From positions 1 through 64,000 of the forward strand of contig CBFFRP010000148.1 of NCBI GenBank assembly GCA_965644295.1: a stretch of 64,000 nt of DNA. The letters run 5' to 3'. Source of the DNA: Paraphysomonas bandaiensis (Eukaryota; Chrysophyceae). The position numbers were made by a program, and so were the translations under genes. This document shows positions 21,285 to 33,800 of this stretch, piece after piece. The notes under the pieces were generated by a model, which did no database searches, had not been told where the DNA came from, and worked only from the letters and a program-made list of their open reading frames with translations. The first letter of the stretch is position 1; every line of letters starts with the position of its first letter.

Positions 21285-24200
21285 TTAATCATCGAAAAGG
21301 CCTTTTGAAGCCGCACTAGACTTTGTGGGTTTTGTGCTTCCTGCCCCTCCGAAAAGCCCATCATCATCATCACCAAATAGGCTACTCGACTTACTGGGTT
21401 TAGCGTTCGACGTATTCGATTTGGACGATCCACCACCAAACAAACCATCGTCATCGTCATCGCCGAACAAACTAGATTTTGCAGAGGACTTCACAGCTGC
21501 CTGAGTAGCCGCTGCTTTCGGCTTAGATGATCCACCACCAAATAAACCATCGTCATCGTCATCGCCGAACAAACTAGACTTCGCAGCGGTCTTCGCAGCC
21601 GCCTGAGTAGCCGCTGCTTTAGGCTTAGATGATCCACCACCAAATAAACCATCATCTTCGTCATCCCCAAATAAACTAGATGACGCCGCTTTCTTAGCTA
21701 CTGGGGCTGCCGCGGGGGGCTGGGCAGATTTAACTTCTTTCGGTTTAGATGATCCACCACCAAATAAACCGTCATCTTCGTCATCCCCAAATAAACTAGA
21801 TGACGCCGCTTTCTTAGCTACTGGGGCTGCCGCAGGGGGCTGGGCAGATTTAACTTCTTTCGGTTTAGATGATCCACCACCAAATAAACCATCATCTTCG
21901 TCATCCCCAAATAAACTAGATGACGCCGCTTTCTTAGTTACTGGAGCTGCCGCAGCGGGCTGGGCAGATTTAACTTCTTTCGGTTTAGATGATCCATCTA
22001 CAAACGAACCATCATCCCCAAATAAATTAGATGACGTTTCTTTTATGACAAGAGGGTCACTTGTGACTGTTGACTGATCCATACTCGATGAAAAACCCAC
22101 TTTACTAGTTTCTTTGGCATCCTCAAATAACTCTGAAGTCTTAGATTGATGAGCGGGTTCTGATGTTTCACGGTTCCGTTGTGATGAGCCAGATTGTGAT
22201 ATTGTAGAGGTGTGTACACTCTCCTCGATATTGCTATTATTTTCATTAGGTTCATTGGTACTTATTGTGCCGGTACTTGATTCTGAAACAGGTGCAACAA
22301 GTAGAGGGGCACTGTCCCCAGTATTGGTGAATGCCTTCTTTTTCGAAGGTGCCTTACGAGTCTTGCCAGTGCTCGACTTCTTGACAGTGGCGCGATTCAT
22401 TGTAACATTAACAATTTCTCCTGTCTCAGAAGTAGTAGATATTCTAGTCTTCGTTGCTCCTCCTTCAGATGAAGCTGTATAGCTGTCGCTTTCTTCAACT
22501 GGCGCAGGCGGTTTCTTAGCCCTAGGAGGTGGTGCCATTCCAGGCATAATAATCTTGCTAGGGTCAAGGGCCGACATACGGGATGCCAAGGCGCCAGTAA
22601 CTCTCCTACTCGTCTGTATATTCTGAGGAGAGGCAGCCTCAGCAGGTGGAGGCTGAGGGGGCTCGGAACTGGATTCAGCAGGAGAGGATAACATATCTGA
22701 CTCAGTATCCTTTGGTGTACTACCGGCTTCATCTGTCTTCGATACAACAGTAGTAGGCACAGTAGATGAAACACTTGACACAGAGCTTGATGCTGGCTTT
22801 GGCTTAGATGAGCCACCAAACAAATCACCATCACCACTCCCGTCACTTCCATCATCGCTGTCGTCATCCGCAGGGCGGGGAGGAATTACAGCTGACTTTT
22901 TCATTGCCTCTGCAGCCAGTGCAGTCGCAGACTGCTGCGCACTTTTCTTGCTAGAATCAGAAGAAGATACCGACTTTGGTTTAGATGATCCACCAAATAA
23001 ATCACCATCATCGTCATCATCCCCAAACAAGCCGGCAGCAGCAGCTTTCTTCGCTACAGGGGCAGCCGCTGGCTTCTCAACAGGCTTCGATGCAGGCTTT
23101 GGCTTAGATGATCCACCAAATAAATCACCATCATCGTCGTCATCCCCAAACAAACCGGCAGCAGCAGCTTTCTTCGCTACAGGGGCAGCCGCTGGCTTCT
23201 CAACAGGCTTCGATGCAGGCTTTGGCTTAGATGAACCACCAAATAAATCACCATCATCGTCATCATCCCCAAACAAGCCGGCAGCAGCAGCTTTTTTCGC
23301 TACAGGGGCAGCCGCTGGCTTCTCAATAGGCTTCGATGCGGGCTTTGGCTTAGATGACCCACCAAATAAATCATCATCATCGTCATCATCCCCAAACAAA
23401 CCGGCAGCAGCAGCTTTCTTCGCTACAGGGGCAGCCGCTGGCTTCTCAGCAGGCTTCGATGCAGGCTTTGGCTTAGATGACCCACCAAATAAATCATCAT
23501 CGTCGTCGTCATCCCCAAATAAACCGGCAGCAGCAGCTTTCTTCGCTACAGGGGCAGTCGATGGCTTCTCAGTAGGCTTCGATGCGGGCTTTGACTTAGA
23601 TGACCCACCAAACAAATCACCATCACCACTCCCGTCACTTCCATCATCGCTGTCGTCATCCGCAGGGCGGGGAGGAATTACAGCTGACTTTTTCATTGCC
23701 TCTGCAGCCAGTGCGGCCGCAGACTGCTGCGCACTTTTCTTGCTAGAATCAGAAGAAGATACCGACTTTGGTTTAGATGATCCACCAAATAAATCACCAT
23801 CATCGTCATCATCCCCAAACAAACCGGCAGCAGCAGCTTTCTTCGCTACAGGGGCAGCCGCTGGCTTCTCAACAGGCTTCGATGCAGGCTTTGGCTTAGA
23901 TGATCCACCAAATAAATCACCATCATCGTCGTCATCCCCAAACAAACCGGCAGCAGCAGCTTTCTTCGCTACAGGGGCAGCCGCTGGCTTCTCAACAGGC
24001 TTCGATGCAGGCTTTGGCTTAGATGATCCACCAAATAAATCACCATCATCGTCATCATCCCCAAACAAACCGGCAGCAGCAGCTTTCTTCGCTACAGGGG
24101 CAGCCGCTGGCTTCTCAATAGGCTTCGATGCGGGCTTTGGCTTAGATGAGCCACCAAATAAATCATCATCATCGTCGTCATCATCCCCAAACAAACCGGC

Positions 24201-26286
24201 AGCAGCAGCTTTCTTCGCTACAGGGGCAGCCGCTGGCTTCTCAACAGGCTTCGATGCGGGCTTTGGCTTAGATGACCCACCAAATAAATCACCATCATCG
24301 TCGTCATCCCCAAACAAACCGGCAGCAGCAGCTTTCTTCGCTACAGGGGCAGCCGCTGGCTTCTCAGCAGGTTTTGACGTCTGTTGTGAAGGTGAAGAAC
24401 CAAACAGACCACCATCATCGTCATCATCCCCAAATAAACTAGATAGGTGCTTGCTTTTCGCGGTCACACTGGGTTTTGATGTAACTGCAGGGTCAACTTT
24501 GGAGGGCTTCGAAGCAAAGGGGTCCTCATCATCGTCGTCAAATAGGCCACCGCCGCCGAAAAGGTCAGAGGTTCCGAGGTTTCGGATGCTATCTCTCTTC
24601 CCCGACGAGGCCAGGGCTGGAGCCGGTTTAGCTGACGCTGGGGCTGACTTGGCTGTAGTTTCTTCACTACCTTCCAGAGGACCAGGAGGTACAGCTAATG
24701 ACGCAGAAGCTGGCAAAGTCTCCACTTCATCGAAGAGACTGTCCTCATTACCCTCACCGAAGCCGGAGAAAGAGACGCCCCCCCTTCCCTTTCTCGCCTG
24801 TGGCATACCTCCACCGAATAGAGAGTCCACACTTGCAAACGAATCGCTGCGGGCTGATGGTTCGTCATCTGGGTCACTAGAGCCGAAAAGGTCTTGTAAA
24901 GAGTCGCGTTCTGTAGAAGCTCGACCCTACACGATATATCATACAAGTTAAACAATGCCCATGTGTGAATACCTTTTTCGAGTTGCGACGAACTGCAGGG
25001 GCAGCTCCAAAGAGACTGTACGGATCCTCCGGTGCTGCTCCGAACATATCATCATCCTCTTCATCTTCGTCTTCCTCGTCGTCACCCTCAGTCCCATGCG
25101 ACTGAGTTTGGGGTGCTGCTTTCGCTGCTAATTGAGCAGAGAGAGCATCTTTAATAGATACTGGAGGAGCGGCGGATGCCCGATCATGCTCTTCTTCTTC
25201 AAAGTAGTCATCGGACTCTTCATCACGACTAGCAGCAGCGGCGATGGCAGCGGCAGCGGGTGAAGGCCGGGGGACATAGTCATCATGTTCGCTATCATCT
25301 CCAGACCCATCTTCGCCCCATGACGAATTTACAGCTCCTCCTTCAGGATGGAAAACTTGTCCTTCGTCATGTTCATCATCACTTCGATCGGATTCAGAGC
25401 CTGCGCCCAAGACATCAGGTGCACCCTCGTCCCCATCCTCAACAAAGTGCCCTCCAAGCCCAGCGTCCGGTGAGTCCATGAAAGCTTGAGTACCAATAAT
25501 GTACGGTAACGGGCGAATATTGTATATATCCTACAAGCACATAGGGATAATATTACTGTTATGCCCAAGTCAAAGTTATATCAGTGATTCTCACCTCCAT
25601 CTTGTCCTCGTTGTCTGCTTCTTCCTCTTCATCAAGACCGAAGAAAAGGTCTAATGCTTGCATACCCAGTCGCAGCGCTTCTGTCATATTCGCCTTCGGG
25701 TCTTGAGTCTCCTATACCACTATAATGAGTGTATATAAATATAACAGACGAAACAAGTCTTCCTAGAAAAGAGATATACTACTCCACGAATATGACACCA
25801 CTATTAGCAAGCAGGGCATGCAGTTGAGAAGTACACAGCACCTGTGGTGCCTGAGTATCTGTCTCTATCTCCTCATCACTCCCATCATCATCCTCATACA
25901 CTCTCTGCATATAATCCATTACAAAATATCATATTATATATCTTAACTTACATTCTCAATAAATTGAGAATCAGCAAGCATTAAAAATTCATTAAATGTA
26001 TTGTGTAATCGCACATCAGCTTCAGCTGTCACACTCGACAAGTCATCAACACGATCAACTAGTGCCTATATATCCATATAAATGAGATGATAGGATGATA
26101 ATAAAACGGATTTACTTTTGCACGAAGAGTTATATCAGTTGAGAACTTTGATAATGCCTCACAGAGCTGTGATTGAATGATACATCAGGATATCTGTGTA
26201 TGTATGTATAGAGAGAGAGGTACCTTCTCATCAGAGCTTAATGTCCAATTAGGGATCTCTGATTTAATGCTGTTATCAAACGGCAT
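21285..26286 (-). CDS. WASHC2: WASH complex subunit FAM21/WASHC2 (seven exons)
   Basis: Minus-strand exons: 26286-26224, 26166-26116, 26065-25952, 25904-25842, 25711-25595, 25530-24973 and 24926-21285 (1,535 aa; human FAM21 is about 1,340). All introns are GT-AG, phase 0 and 46-130 nt. The N-terminal head is conserved: PNWTLSSDE, RLHNTFNEFLMLADSQFIEN, then DIYNIRPLPYIIG before AGLGG, which parallels the RPLPYLIG block of FAM21. The long tail is acidic and disordered with about 17 LF-acidic-LF (LFa) motifs, the retromer (VPS35)-binding repeats of FAM21. Ten lie in near-identical units of about 41 residues (AAAAGLFGDDDDDGDLFGG plus a Lys/Pro/Ala spacer), one precedes them and six lie at the C-terminus. 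FAM21 anchors the WASH complex on endosomes for Arp2/3 actin assembly. A 667-codon antisense frame is a by-product of the repeats. Confidence 0.95.
22800..24380 (-). repeat. tandem coding repeats in WASHC2
   Basis: About ten units of roughly 123 bp, highly similar at DNA level, are arranged as two superblocks. Each superblock has five LFa units plus a distinct Ser-rich spacer (SVSSSDSSKKSAQQSA then PPRPADDDSDDG). Superblock starts are about 790 bp apart. The near-identity, including at synonymous sites, indicates recent duplication or gene conversion. Confidence 0.9.
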
Positions 26287-26354
26287 GTTGATGGATGTAA
26301 TAGAGTGAGTGCCGGTTAGTGGCGTGGTGTGGATGATGAAATGAGCATCTTATC

Positions 26355-27016
26355 ATGTATGTATGTATGTATGTATGTATGTATGTATGTATGTATGTAT
26401 GTATGTATGTATGTATGTATGTATGTATGTATGTATGTATGTATGTATGTATGTATGTATGTATGTATGTATGTATGTATGTATGTATGTATGTATGTAT
26501 GTATGTATGTATGTATGTATGTATGTATGTATGTATGTATGTATGTATGTATGTATGTATGTATGTATGTATGTATGTATGTATGTATGTATGTATGTAT
26601 GTATGTATGTATGTATGTATGTATGTATGTATGTATGTATGTATGTATGTATGTATGTATGTATGTATGTATGTATGTATGTATGTATGTATGTATGTGA
26701 TGTATGTATGTATGTATGTATGTATGTATGTATGTATGTATGTATGTATGTATGTATGTATGTATGTATGTATGTATGTGTGTATGTATGTATGTATGTA
26801 TGTATGTATGTATGTATGTATGTATGTATGTATGTATGTATGTATGTATGTATGTATGTATGTATGTATGTATGTATGTATGTATGTATGTATGTATGTA
26901 TGTATGTATGTATGTATGTATGTATGTATGTATGTATGTATGTATGTATGTATGTATGTATGTATGTATGTATGTATGTATGTATGTATGTATATGTATG
27001 TATGTAGATGTATGTA
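26355..27016. repeat. (ATGT)n microsatellite in a divergent promoter
   Basis: About 660 bp of ATGT units with few interruptions (one frame-changing unit near 26697-26701, one TGTG near 26780, irregular right end). It starts 69 bp upstream of the WASHC2 ATG (-) and lies on the promoter side of the coiled-coil gene (+). Open frames across it are artefacts. Confidence 0.97.
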
Positions 27017-27062
27017 AGCTGGGTGGTATCATACATGTGTATACTTCCTACCTATAGGAAGT

Positions 27063-27380
27063 GGATCATATACTGCTGCTGCTGCTGTGTGTATGTATAC
27101 ATGTATACGTCATATACGACTGCTGCTGCTGCTGTGTGTACAGATGTATGCGTATTGTGTGTAGTGTGGATCATATACTGCTGCTGCTGCTGTGTGTAGG
27201 ATTCCTACAGATGTATGCGTATAGCGTGTAGGGGCGTCCGTGTGTAGGCCTATAGAAGAGTGGATCATATACTGCTGCTGCTGCTGTGTGTAGGATTCCT
27301 ACAGATGTATGCGTATAGCGTGTAGGGGCGTCCGTGTGTAGGCCTATAGAAGAGTGGATCATATACTGCTGCTGCTGCTG
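27063..27380. repeat. CTG-containing minisatellite
   Basis: Five blocks contain CATATACTGCTGCTGCTGCTG or a near variant. The last three starts are exactly 94 bp apart (27166, 27260, 27354), and the two full 94-bp units between them appear identical. The first two blocks (about 27066 and 27110) are shorter and diverged. Confidence 0.9.
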
Positions 27381-27648
27381 TCTATATATATGTACGTACA
27401 TACGACGTATTGCTGTACTGCATACACCCAGAGCCCAGAGCAGAGTGTATACTTCTACATACGCATATATATGTACCGTTAAGTATGGTTTTTACGTATT
27501 GTACGAGACTTCCCATATGTTACGTATGTATGGATTTCTACGTACATGACAGCAGTATATACCGTTATGTATGGATACATGCGTAAGATTTCGATAGCAT
27601 GCAATATAATTCATCGAAATTAGCCATACACACCTCCTTCTGTAGGTA

Positions 27649-29084
27649 ATGAGACGTAGCCCGAAAAGATCCACTAGTCGAATAGACTCCATGCAGTCTA
27701 TATCGTCTAAACCATCCATATCTACGTATCCCTCTCAGGTGCGCTATAGCTACCCATACACACCAGTAAACTTACATCTTCTCCACATCCATACAGCTCA
27801 ATCGATCCAGTAGCAATCACATTCAGACATTCAGTCCAGTTCGTCACGAATCCCCGACAAAGAAGGCCTATAGTTTGGGGGTAAGTGATGTGTGAGGCGT
27901 CATATGACTCATGAGCTGTTGCATGTAGTTCTCTAGATCTGGCAGCTTTTCTCTGCATGATCCAGTTGCATCTACTCAAGACTCTCAGACAGATGAAACT
28001 CTGTTTGAAGAAGCGTTCCGCAGTCATCTGGGTGCACTAAAAAGACTGCTGCTTCAGTACGAAGACAGTATCTCCGAAGGCAATGTGACACCTAATGGAT
28101 CCAGTAATCAATTTTTGCATGGGCGAGCGCAACAATTAGCTAATGAGGATATCCGGCGTACAGTAACCAAAATGTCGAGTCTACAGAGTGGTACTGGTTC
28201 CCACTCTGTTGCTGCCTTTTCATATGTGGGATCAAAGCTTCTGGACGATGTGGAAAGGCTGGTGGCGAAAGAGGTGAGTTCCCTTAACCTCAAGTGCCAG
28301 TATTTTCATGGTAATGCAGGACTGCTTTCTTGAACTCAAGTCACTTCGCAAGGAGCTGTCTGAGATGTCAGACAAGTACCAATCGCTGCAGTCACATATG
28401 GCGAATCAACAGGTTGAAAATGACCGGCGAGTTGCTGCTTTGGAGGAAGAAAATAGGGAGCTCCTCGAGCGAGTGACTGTGACCATGAGGAAGAATAATG
28501 TGCTAATGTCGGAGCTTGGTGCCAGGTATGTCTTCTGTGTTGTACGTGCATGTCATACAAGGTTGCGCCGACAATATGTATCCCATAGAAATAGCATGGA
28601 CGAGGCGGCACACGAGAAGTATGTGCAGTTGCATCTGCAGAGCGTAAATTACCATACCCGCGTGAATCAGCTTGTAGGAGCTGCAGAGGGCACTATACGA
28701 GCGCGAATGGGGTTCGTGCCCAGAGGGGTACAGGAACGGTTCAGTGCTATACGCGATCTGCCTGCGCCAGGCAACGATATTGCATACACAAAGAGGACCA
28801 GCAAGACCAAAAAGAAAGCGACCAAGAAGAATGGCGATACCACGCGGGCGAAAAACTTGCAAAAGGGGTCCGCATGGACGGCTGAGGATCCCTTGGACAA
28901 CACACATCTCTCTCTGGACGATCTGGCAGCATCTGATGGTCCACACTGTACATCTATTATGAGTTCTTTGCAGGATACTGATCCGTTATCAGACGACATA
29001 CGAGCCCCTTCGTTTGAGTATTCTAGCCCTATTAGCACTAGGGGAACCCGTTTGAGTGACGATGAAGATGTTTTGTCGTATTAA
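27649..29084 (+). CDS. coiled-coil protein, unknown function (four exons)
   Basis: Exons 27649-27738, 27797-27880, 27929-28273 and 28320-29084 (427 aa), GT-AG junctions, phase 0 throughout. The start could instead lie in a mini-exon at 27571-27582 joined at 27646 (MDTC then VMRRSP), because a good acceptor precedes 27646. The first 60 residues are Ser/Arg-rich and low in complexity. Residues about 175-240 form a heptad coiled coil (LKSLRKELSEMSDKYQSL, ALEEENRELLERV). The C-terminus is basic (KKKATKKN) and then Ser/Asp-rich. A 36-nt stretch at 28526-28561 has GT and AG ends and is divisible by three; it could be a very short intron or coding sequence. I recognise no family. It neighbours a ciliary gene, but that alone says little. 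Confidence 0.7.
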
Positions 29085-30859
29085 TCCCCACACTATGTTG
29101 CATATGAACGCATAGATAGAATAGAAGTGGGTCTGATTGTACTATTGCACACTAGTTTTTCAGTACAATTCTTCTTCATTCAGAAAGAAGAGCAACTGTT
29201 TTGCTCACTATTATTGTGTGTGTATTTTATGTAGATGAAATTGTTAAATAATGCTCTTCTTCAAATTATGACCAACATTTTTGTGCTTGCAACATCAGAT
29301 TATACTGTCAAAGTAAGTGACACAGTGTAGCCACTCATTACGTTGTGTGGTCTTTCACTGAGATGTCGTACCCAGCAGTGTAATTTGTGTTGTAGTGTGC
29401 TGCGCTGAATATAGAAAGCACCTTTGATTCAAAAATATGATTGGCTACCAAAGATGTTGCTTGAGCAAATAAATTAATATAATATTTTTTAGTATATTGA
29501 AGGATCATGTTAACCATGAACAAAATATATCATTGCAAGCGTCTAGAACTCTACCAAAGATCTAGCAGACTTTATCACAACCGTTGGAGGACCTGGCGCT
29601 AAACCAACTTAACTTGGGTTCATATTACCTGCGGCCATAAGTACCTACTATAAGTAATTATCAGTTACAGTTGAAGGGGTCGTATGTTGAGACAAATACA
29701 GATGATACTGCCGTTTGGTTAGTAGGATTGGATAGGAGAGTATGATTCCAACTCCCTGCACACTCATCAAGCTCATAACTCCATCGTGTAGTGTGCCATA
29801 ACACAGTCAAAGGTAGTAATAACAACACGATGAGAGTTTCATACAAGTTGAATGGCTAATCATCACTACAAACAAGCATACTCCGGTCTCTGTCCTCTTA
29901 TATATGCATATGGCTATTGCAACACTGATAGTATCATATGTTTTCTATAGATGCGTTTGTAGAGCATGTTGAGAGCACTGATAGTGACTATACACTGCAT
30001 AGTTCTACTAGTTGCTTGATTATTGCTCTGTGTGAGTGTTGTGTTGTTAGTTGCTTGCATCAACCATATACTACTATGCCTCTGACCATATGCACTGTAT
30101 GTACTGTAGATGCACACATATCTATCTATACATGTACTCTAGTACACAGTACTGCTGTGTAGTATGTCAGTACAAAAGCAAGCATCTGCATTGTTATGAC
30201 TCGTAGTACATAAGTGTATATGTACTTCTACATATGTACATATACACATTTATATAAGTACATCTATATATGTACAGCAGTACCGCTTGTAGCTGTTGAT
30301 ATATATATACACATACGAGTGAAACGTTCAGCTTCTATATACATCTACATACATACACATATATATACATACATGTATACAGTGACGGTATAGTGGTAGC
30401 TTATGTATGAGAATCCCTGTAGGTGTGTATATATATACATGAGGAGGTTATAACTTCCATTAACCATCACTCACACACCACACTCACACTATTCTTACAC
30501 ATGTGTTATAGTGAACCATTCAAAGGATTAATCTGAAGCATTAAATCCTTAAGAGGCTATCTGTTGAGTCGTATATATCCAACAGGAGCTGTGTGTGTGT
30601 CTTACTCCATACACACATAAGAAGATCCTCTGCTACAGAGATATACACTATTACACATCACTTGACTACATTCTACATCATCAGATATGTCAAACGGAGT
30701 AGGAACATCGAATACAATGGATCCAAGCTTAAGATATATATCAGTTCGGACTCAATGGGGCTGCCAGCCGATAGCTAACAGCATTGCTACTGTAGAGGAC
30801 AAAGGCATGCATTATATCTTGAATTATATTAGTAATAACATATTACTGTAGAGTTTTTA
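29085..30859. other. long intergenic region upstream of the CFAP57-type gene
   Basis: Mostly AT-rich with alternating TATA/TACA tracts (30190-30440). No repeat family seen elsewhere in the window. A 48-codon open stretch at 30687-30831 (ending VEDKGMHYI... ) reads like the missing N-terminus of CFAP57 and could be a 5' exon; see findings. Confidence 0.5.
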
Positions 30860-33800
30860 ATGGCTGTGGGATGTCGTCTGTCAGTGTATGATGAAGACCA
30901 AGGTGTCTCTGGTTCACGAAGAGTTCTCTATCCTGGGCCAGAGGTGCAGTGATGTATATTATACAACTACATGTTTAAATTTTTGATAGGTTGAGTCAAT
31001 CATATCAGTTGATGTGAGTTCAGACAAAAAATATATAGCAGCCTGCGTGCGTAGGTTTAGCGAGCGTTCCAAAGCAACTGTTCTGGTGTATGATATGGAC
31101 ACACAGCGCTCCTATCCTAAACCTCCACGAGCCATTAAGCACAGTGATGGCTCATCAAATTCTGAATTCTATTTTTCTGCTGCCCGGTTTTCTCAAGACT
31201 CTAAGTATTTGGCTTGCTATAGTAGTCGTCTTCATGTAGGAGTAGTGATTTATGATTGGCGTGTGGAGAGGCACGTATCCACTATCATAGTTAAGTCATT
31301 TGTCACCGCTGTGTCGTTCAATCCATCTAACTCCACCCGGCTATGCACAAGTGGTGCTTGTGGATTATTTCAGTTCTGGCACTTTACACAGAAGTCAACA
31401 TACAGTGCACCTATAAGCGGTTTCACACGCAATGATGTGACCTACACTTGTCACGCATGGGTCGGCACTGACTGCGTGGTGACTGGCACGGATAAAGGAA
31501 CACTACATTTGGTAGTAGGCTGCGAAGCCAAGGGATCTCTGCCGGCCTTCGGCTTAGCATCTGAAAGTACCCATATACAAGCTGTTGTGACCAACATCAT
31601 TACTAAAGGTAATACGATTATCGCGTACTCCGTGGATGGGTACGTATCTGTTAGTAAGCTTGTGAAAGGAGAGGGCCGGGGTGGGAGCTATTTCATGAAG
31701 CATGAGTCTTATTTTCTATTACAAGATACAGATACCATATATGGTATGACATGGGTGGAGCGTAAGCTTGATTCAATGACATTTGCTGTGGGGACAGTGG
31801 ACAGTGTTAAGATATTTCTCCTTCCATCTCTCGGGGAAGGACAAGGAATGACTCATGGGAGAGGTAAAGTTACGAGCTCCCTTTTGAAGTATAAAGAAGA
31901 AGAAAGTACTGAAAATATGGACGATGACGACGATGATAGTGAAGCACGAGATGATGTCGTCGCAACCCCGCCAAGGAGTGCCAGAGCGTCTCTCGGCCTG
32001 CCTCCTTTACCGCGAACCCCGCTAACAGGAGGCTCTGATTATCACCAGACTCATAGACTTTATTCTGCAGAACTCACACCTGCTGTTAGAAAGACCAGGG
32101 CTAGATGGCCGTATCTAGTATACCAACGTGTACTTACTTCATTCCACTCCGGCGGCATTGTCTGCTTGTCAACATCTCCTCGGTGCAGTCTTTTCGCGAC
32201 AGCATCAGTTAAGGATGCAACTGTGAAAGTGTGGGACTACAATCGCGTCAATGATTCTCTTGTTCTCTCCGAGGACTTCTCTCAGCGACAGATTGATATG
32301 CCAAACACTATTGATATGCACCCTTCTGGATATAGTATAGTTACTGGAAACGACACACATATGGTAGAGTACGCGATTACCGATGCCAAACTAGAGGTAC
32401 TAAAGCGAGTACCAGTGAAGGTGGCGATTACAGGACCAACTGGAGAGCCCGTCATGAACACGAGCCCTGTATCTATTGTAAAATATTCACATGGTGGAAA
32501 CTTAATCGCTGTTGTGACTGGAAGATTGGCGCAGTTATTTGAAGTTTATAATTTCAATTATAACACAGAGAGGAACGGTATGTACATTTAAACTTTCTGA
32601 TACTATATTATACTTACTTGAAATGTCTCGTATAGGAACTCCTGAGCGTATGATTACTCTAACCGACCATGTTGCCAACATATCGGATATAACTTTTAGC
32701 CAGGACGATTCTCGTGTCTTCACTTGTGCTGTCGATGGAGCAGTGTATGAATGGAAGGTTGGTAGAAGCGTGACTGGGAGGGAGAATGACTACTACATGA
32801 GGAACGTTTCGGCCACACGGATATCCATCAGTCCAAGTGGACAATATATAATAGCAGCTTTTGAAAGTGAATATAGTAACGCGAGACATATGAAAGCTGG
32901 CAATCGTACCCTGTCGAGGGCGAACTCTGAAAGCGACCATGACAACTCGAGCAGGCGCCCAGGAATTCTAAACAGGGGAGAAAGTGGAAGCGCCGCTACC
33001 ACCCCTCCCCACATGATTGGGCGGGCTTTCTCGAGCTCCGGCGAGCCTGGGGCTCGGGGGGTGGAGAAACTTGGTGGTATGCATCAGAATAGGTCATTCT
33101 TAGTGATGTGGAAAGAAGGAACCATATCGTCCATGGGGGAAGAAGTGTTGGAGCTGAATATTCCAGTGACAGCCGTCAGTTTTGGACGTATGGATGGCCG
33201 GGATGGGCACGAAATGTGTGTACTCGGATTAGCAAACGGTGATATAGTGGTATCAATGCTGCCAATACCGCTCAAAGTATTTGTCCCAGTTAGTCGAAAG
33301 ATGACAGTGAATAGCGAAGTGAGGTTTCATAACATCCCCAGTTCGTCTGGAGACTACACCCCAAAACTATCAACCCCGAAGATGTCGCACATTGATAGTG
33401 GAGATGTGTACGACGGAAATGACGAAATCCCACTCATGCGCACGTCGTCATATGCCAGTGTTGACGAGGAAAAGACTATGTATACCTATGATGAGTCACT
33501 ATGTCGAGTATTTTCAGTGCACGAAGGATCAGTTACACGAACTTTGGTTTCTGCATCTGGACTTTGGATATTCAGCACAGGAGTGGATGGATGTGTGTTT
33601 ATGCTCAACACTAATCTTAAAGCCAAGGATCAAGTAGAAGTAGCTGAGGCTTATGGTCACGAAAATCACATCATTCTAACTGATAAGGCGATGCTAAAGA
33701 CCCAGCAGGCAAGAATAGAAGATAAGGACTTACTGTTGGAAGAAATGAAGAAAGATAAAAAACACACTGTTTCTCAGCTTGAAGAGCAAAGGGAAAAAGA

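Noticed and set aside
22948-24951. 667-codon plus-strand ORF antisense to WASHC2
   Set aside because: Its repeats are the reverse complement of the LFa units. The minus-strand reading has the family's head domain, introns in phase and recognised motifs, so the antisense frame is a by-product.
28526-28561. 36-nt candidate intron in the coiled-coil gene
   Set aside because: It has GT and AG ends but is shorter than every supported intron here and is a multiple of three without a stop; I left it as coding.
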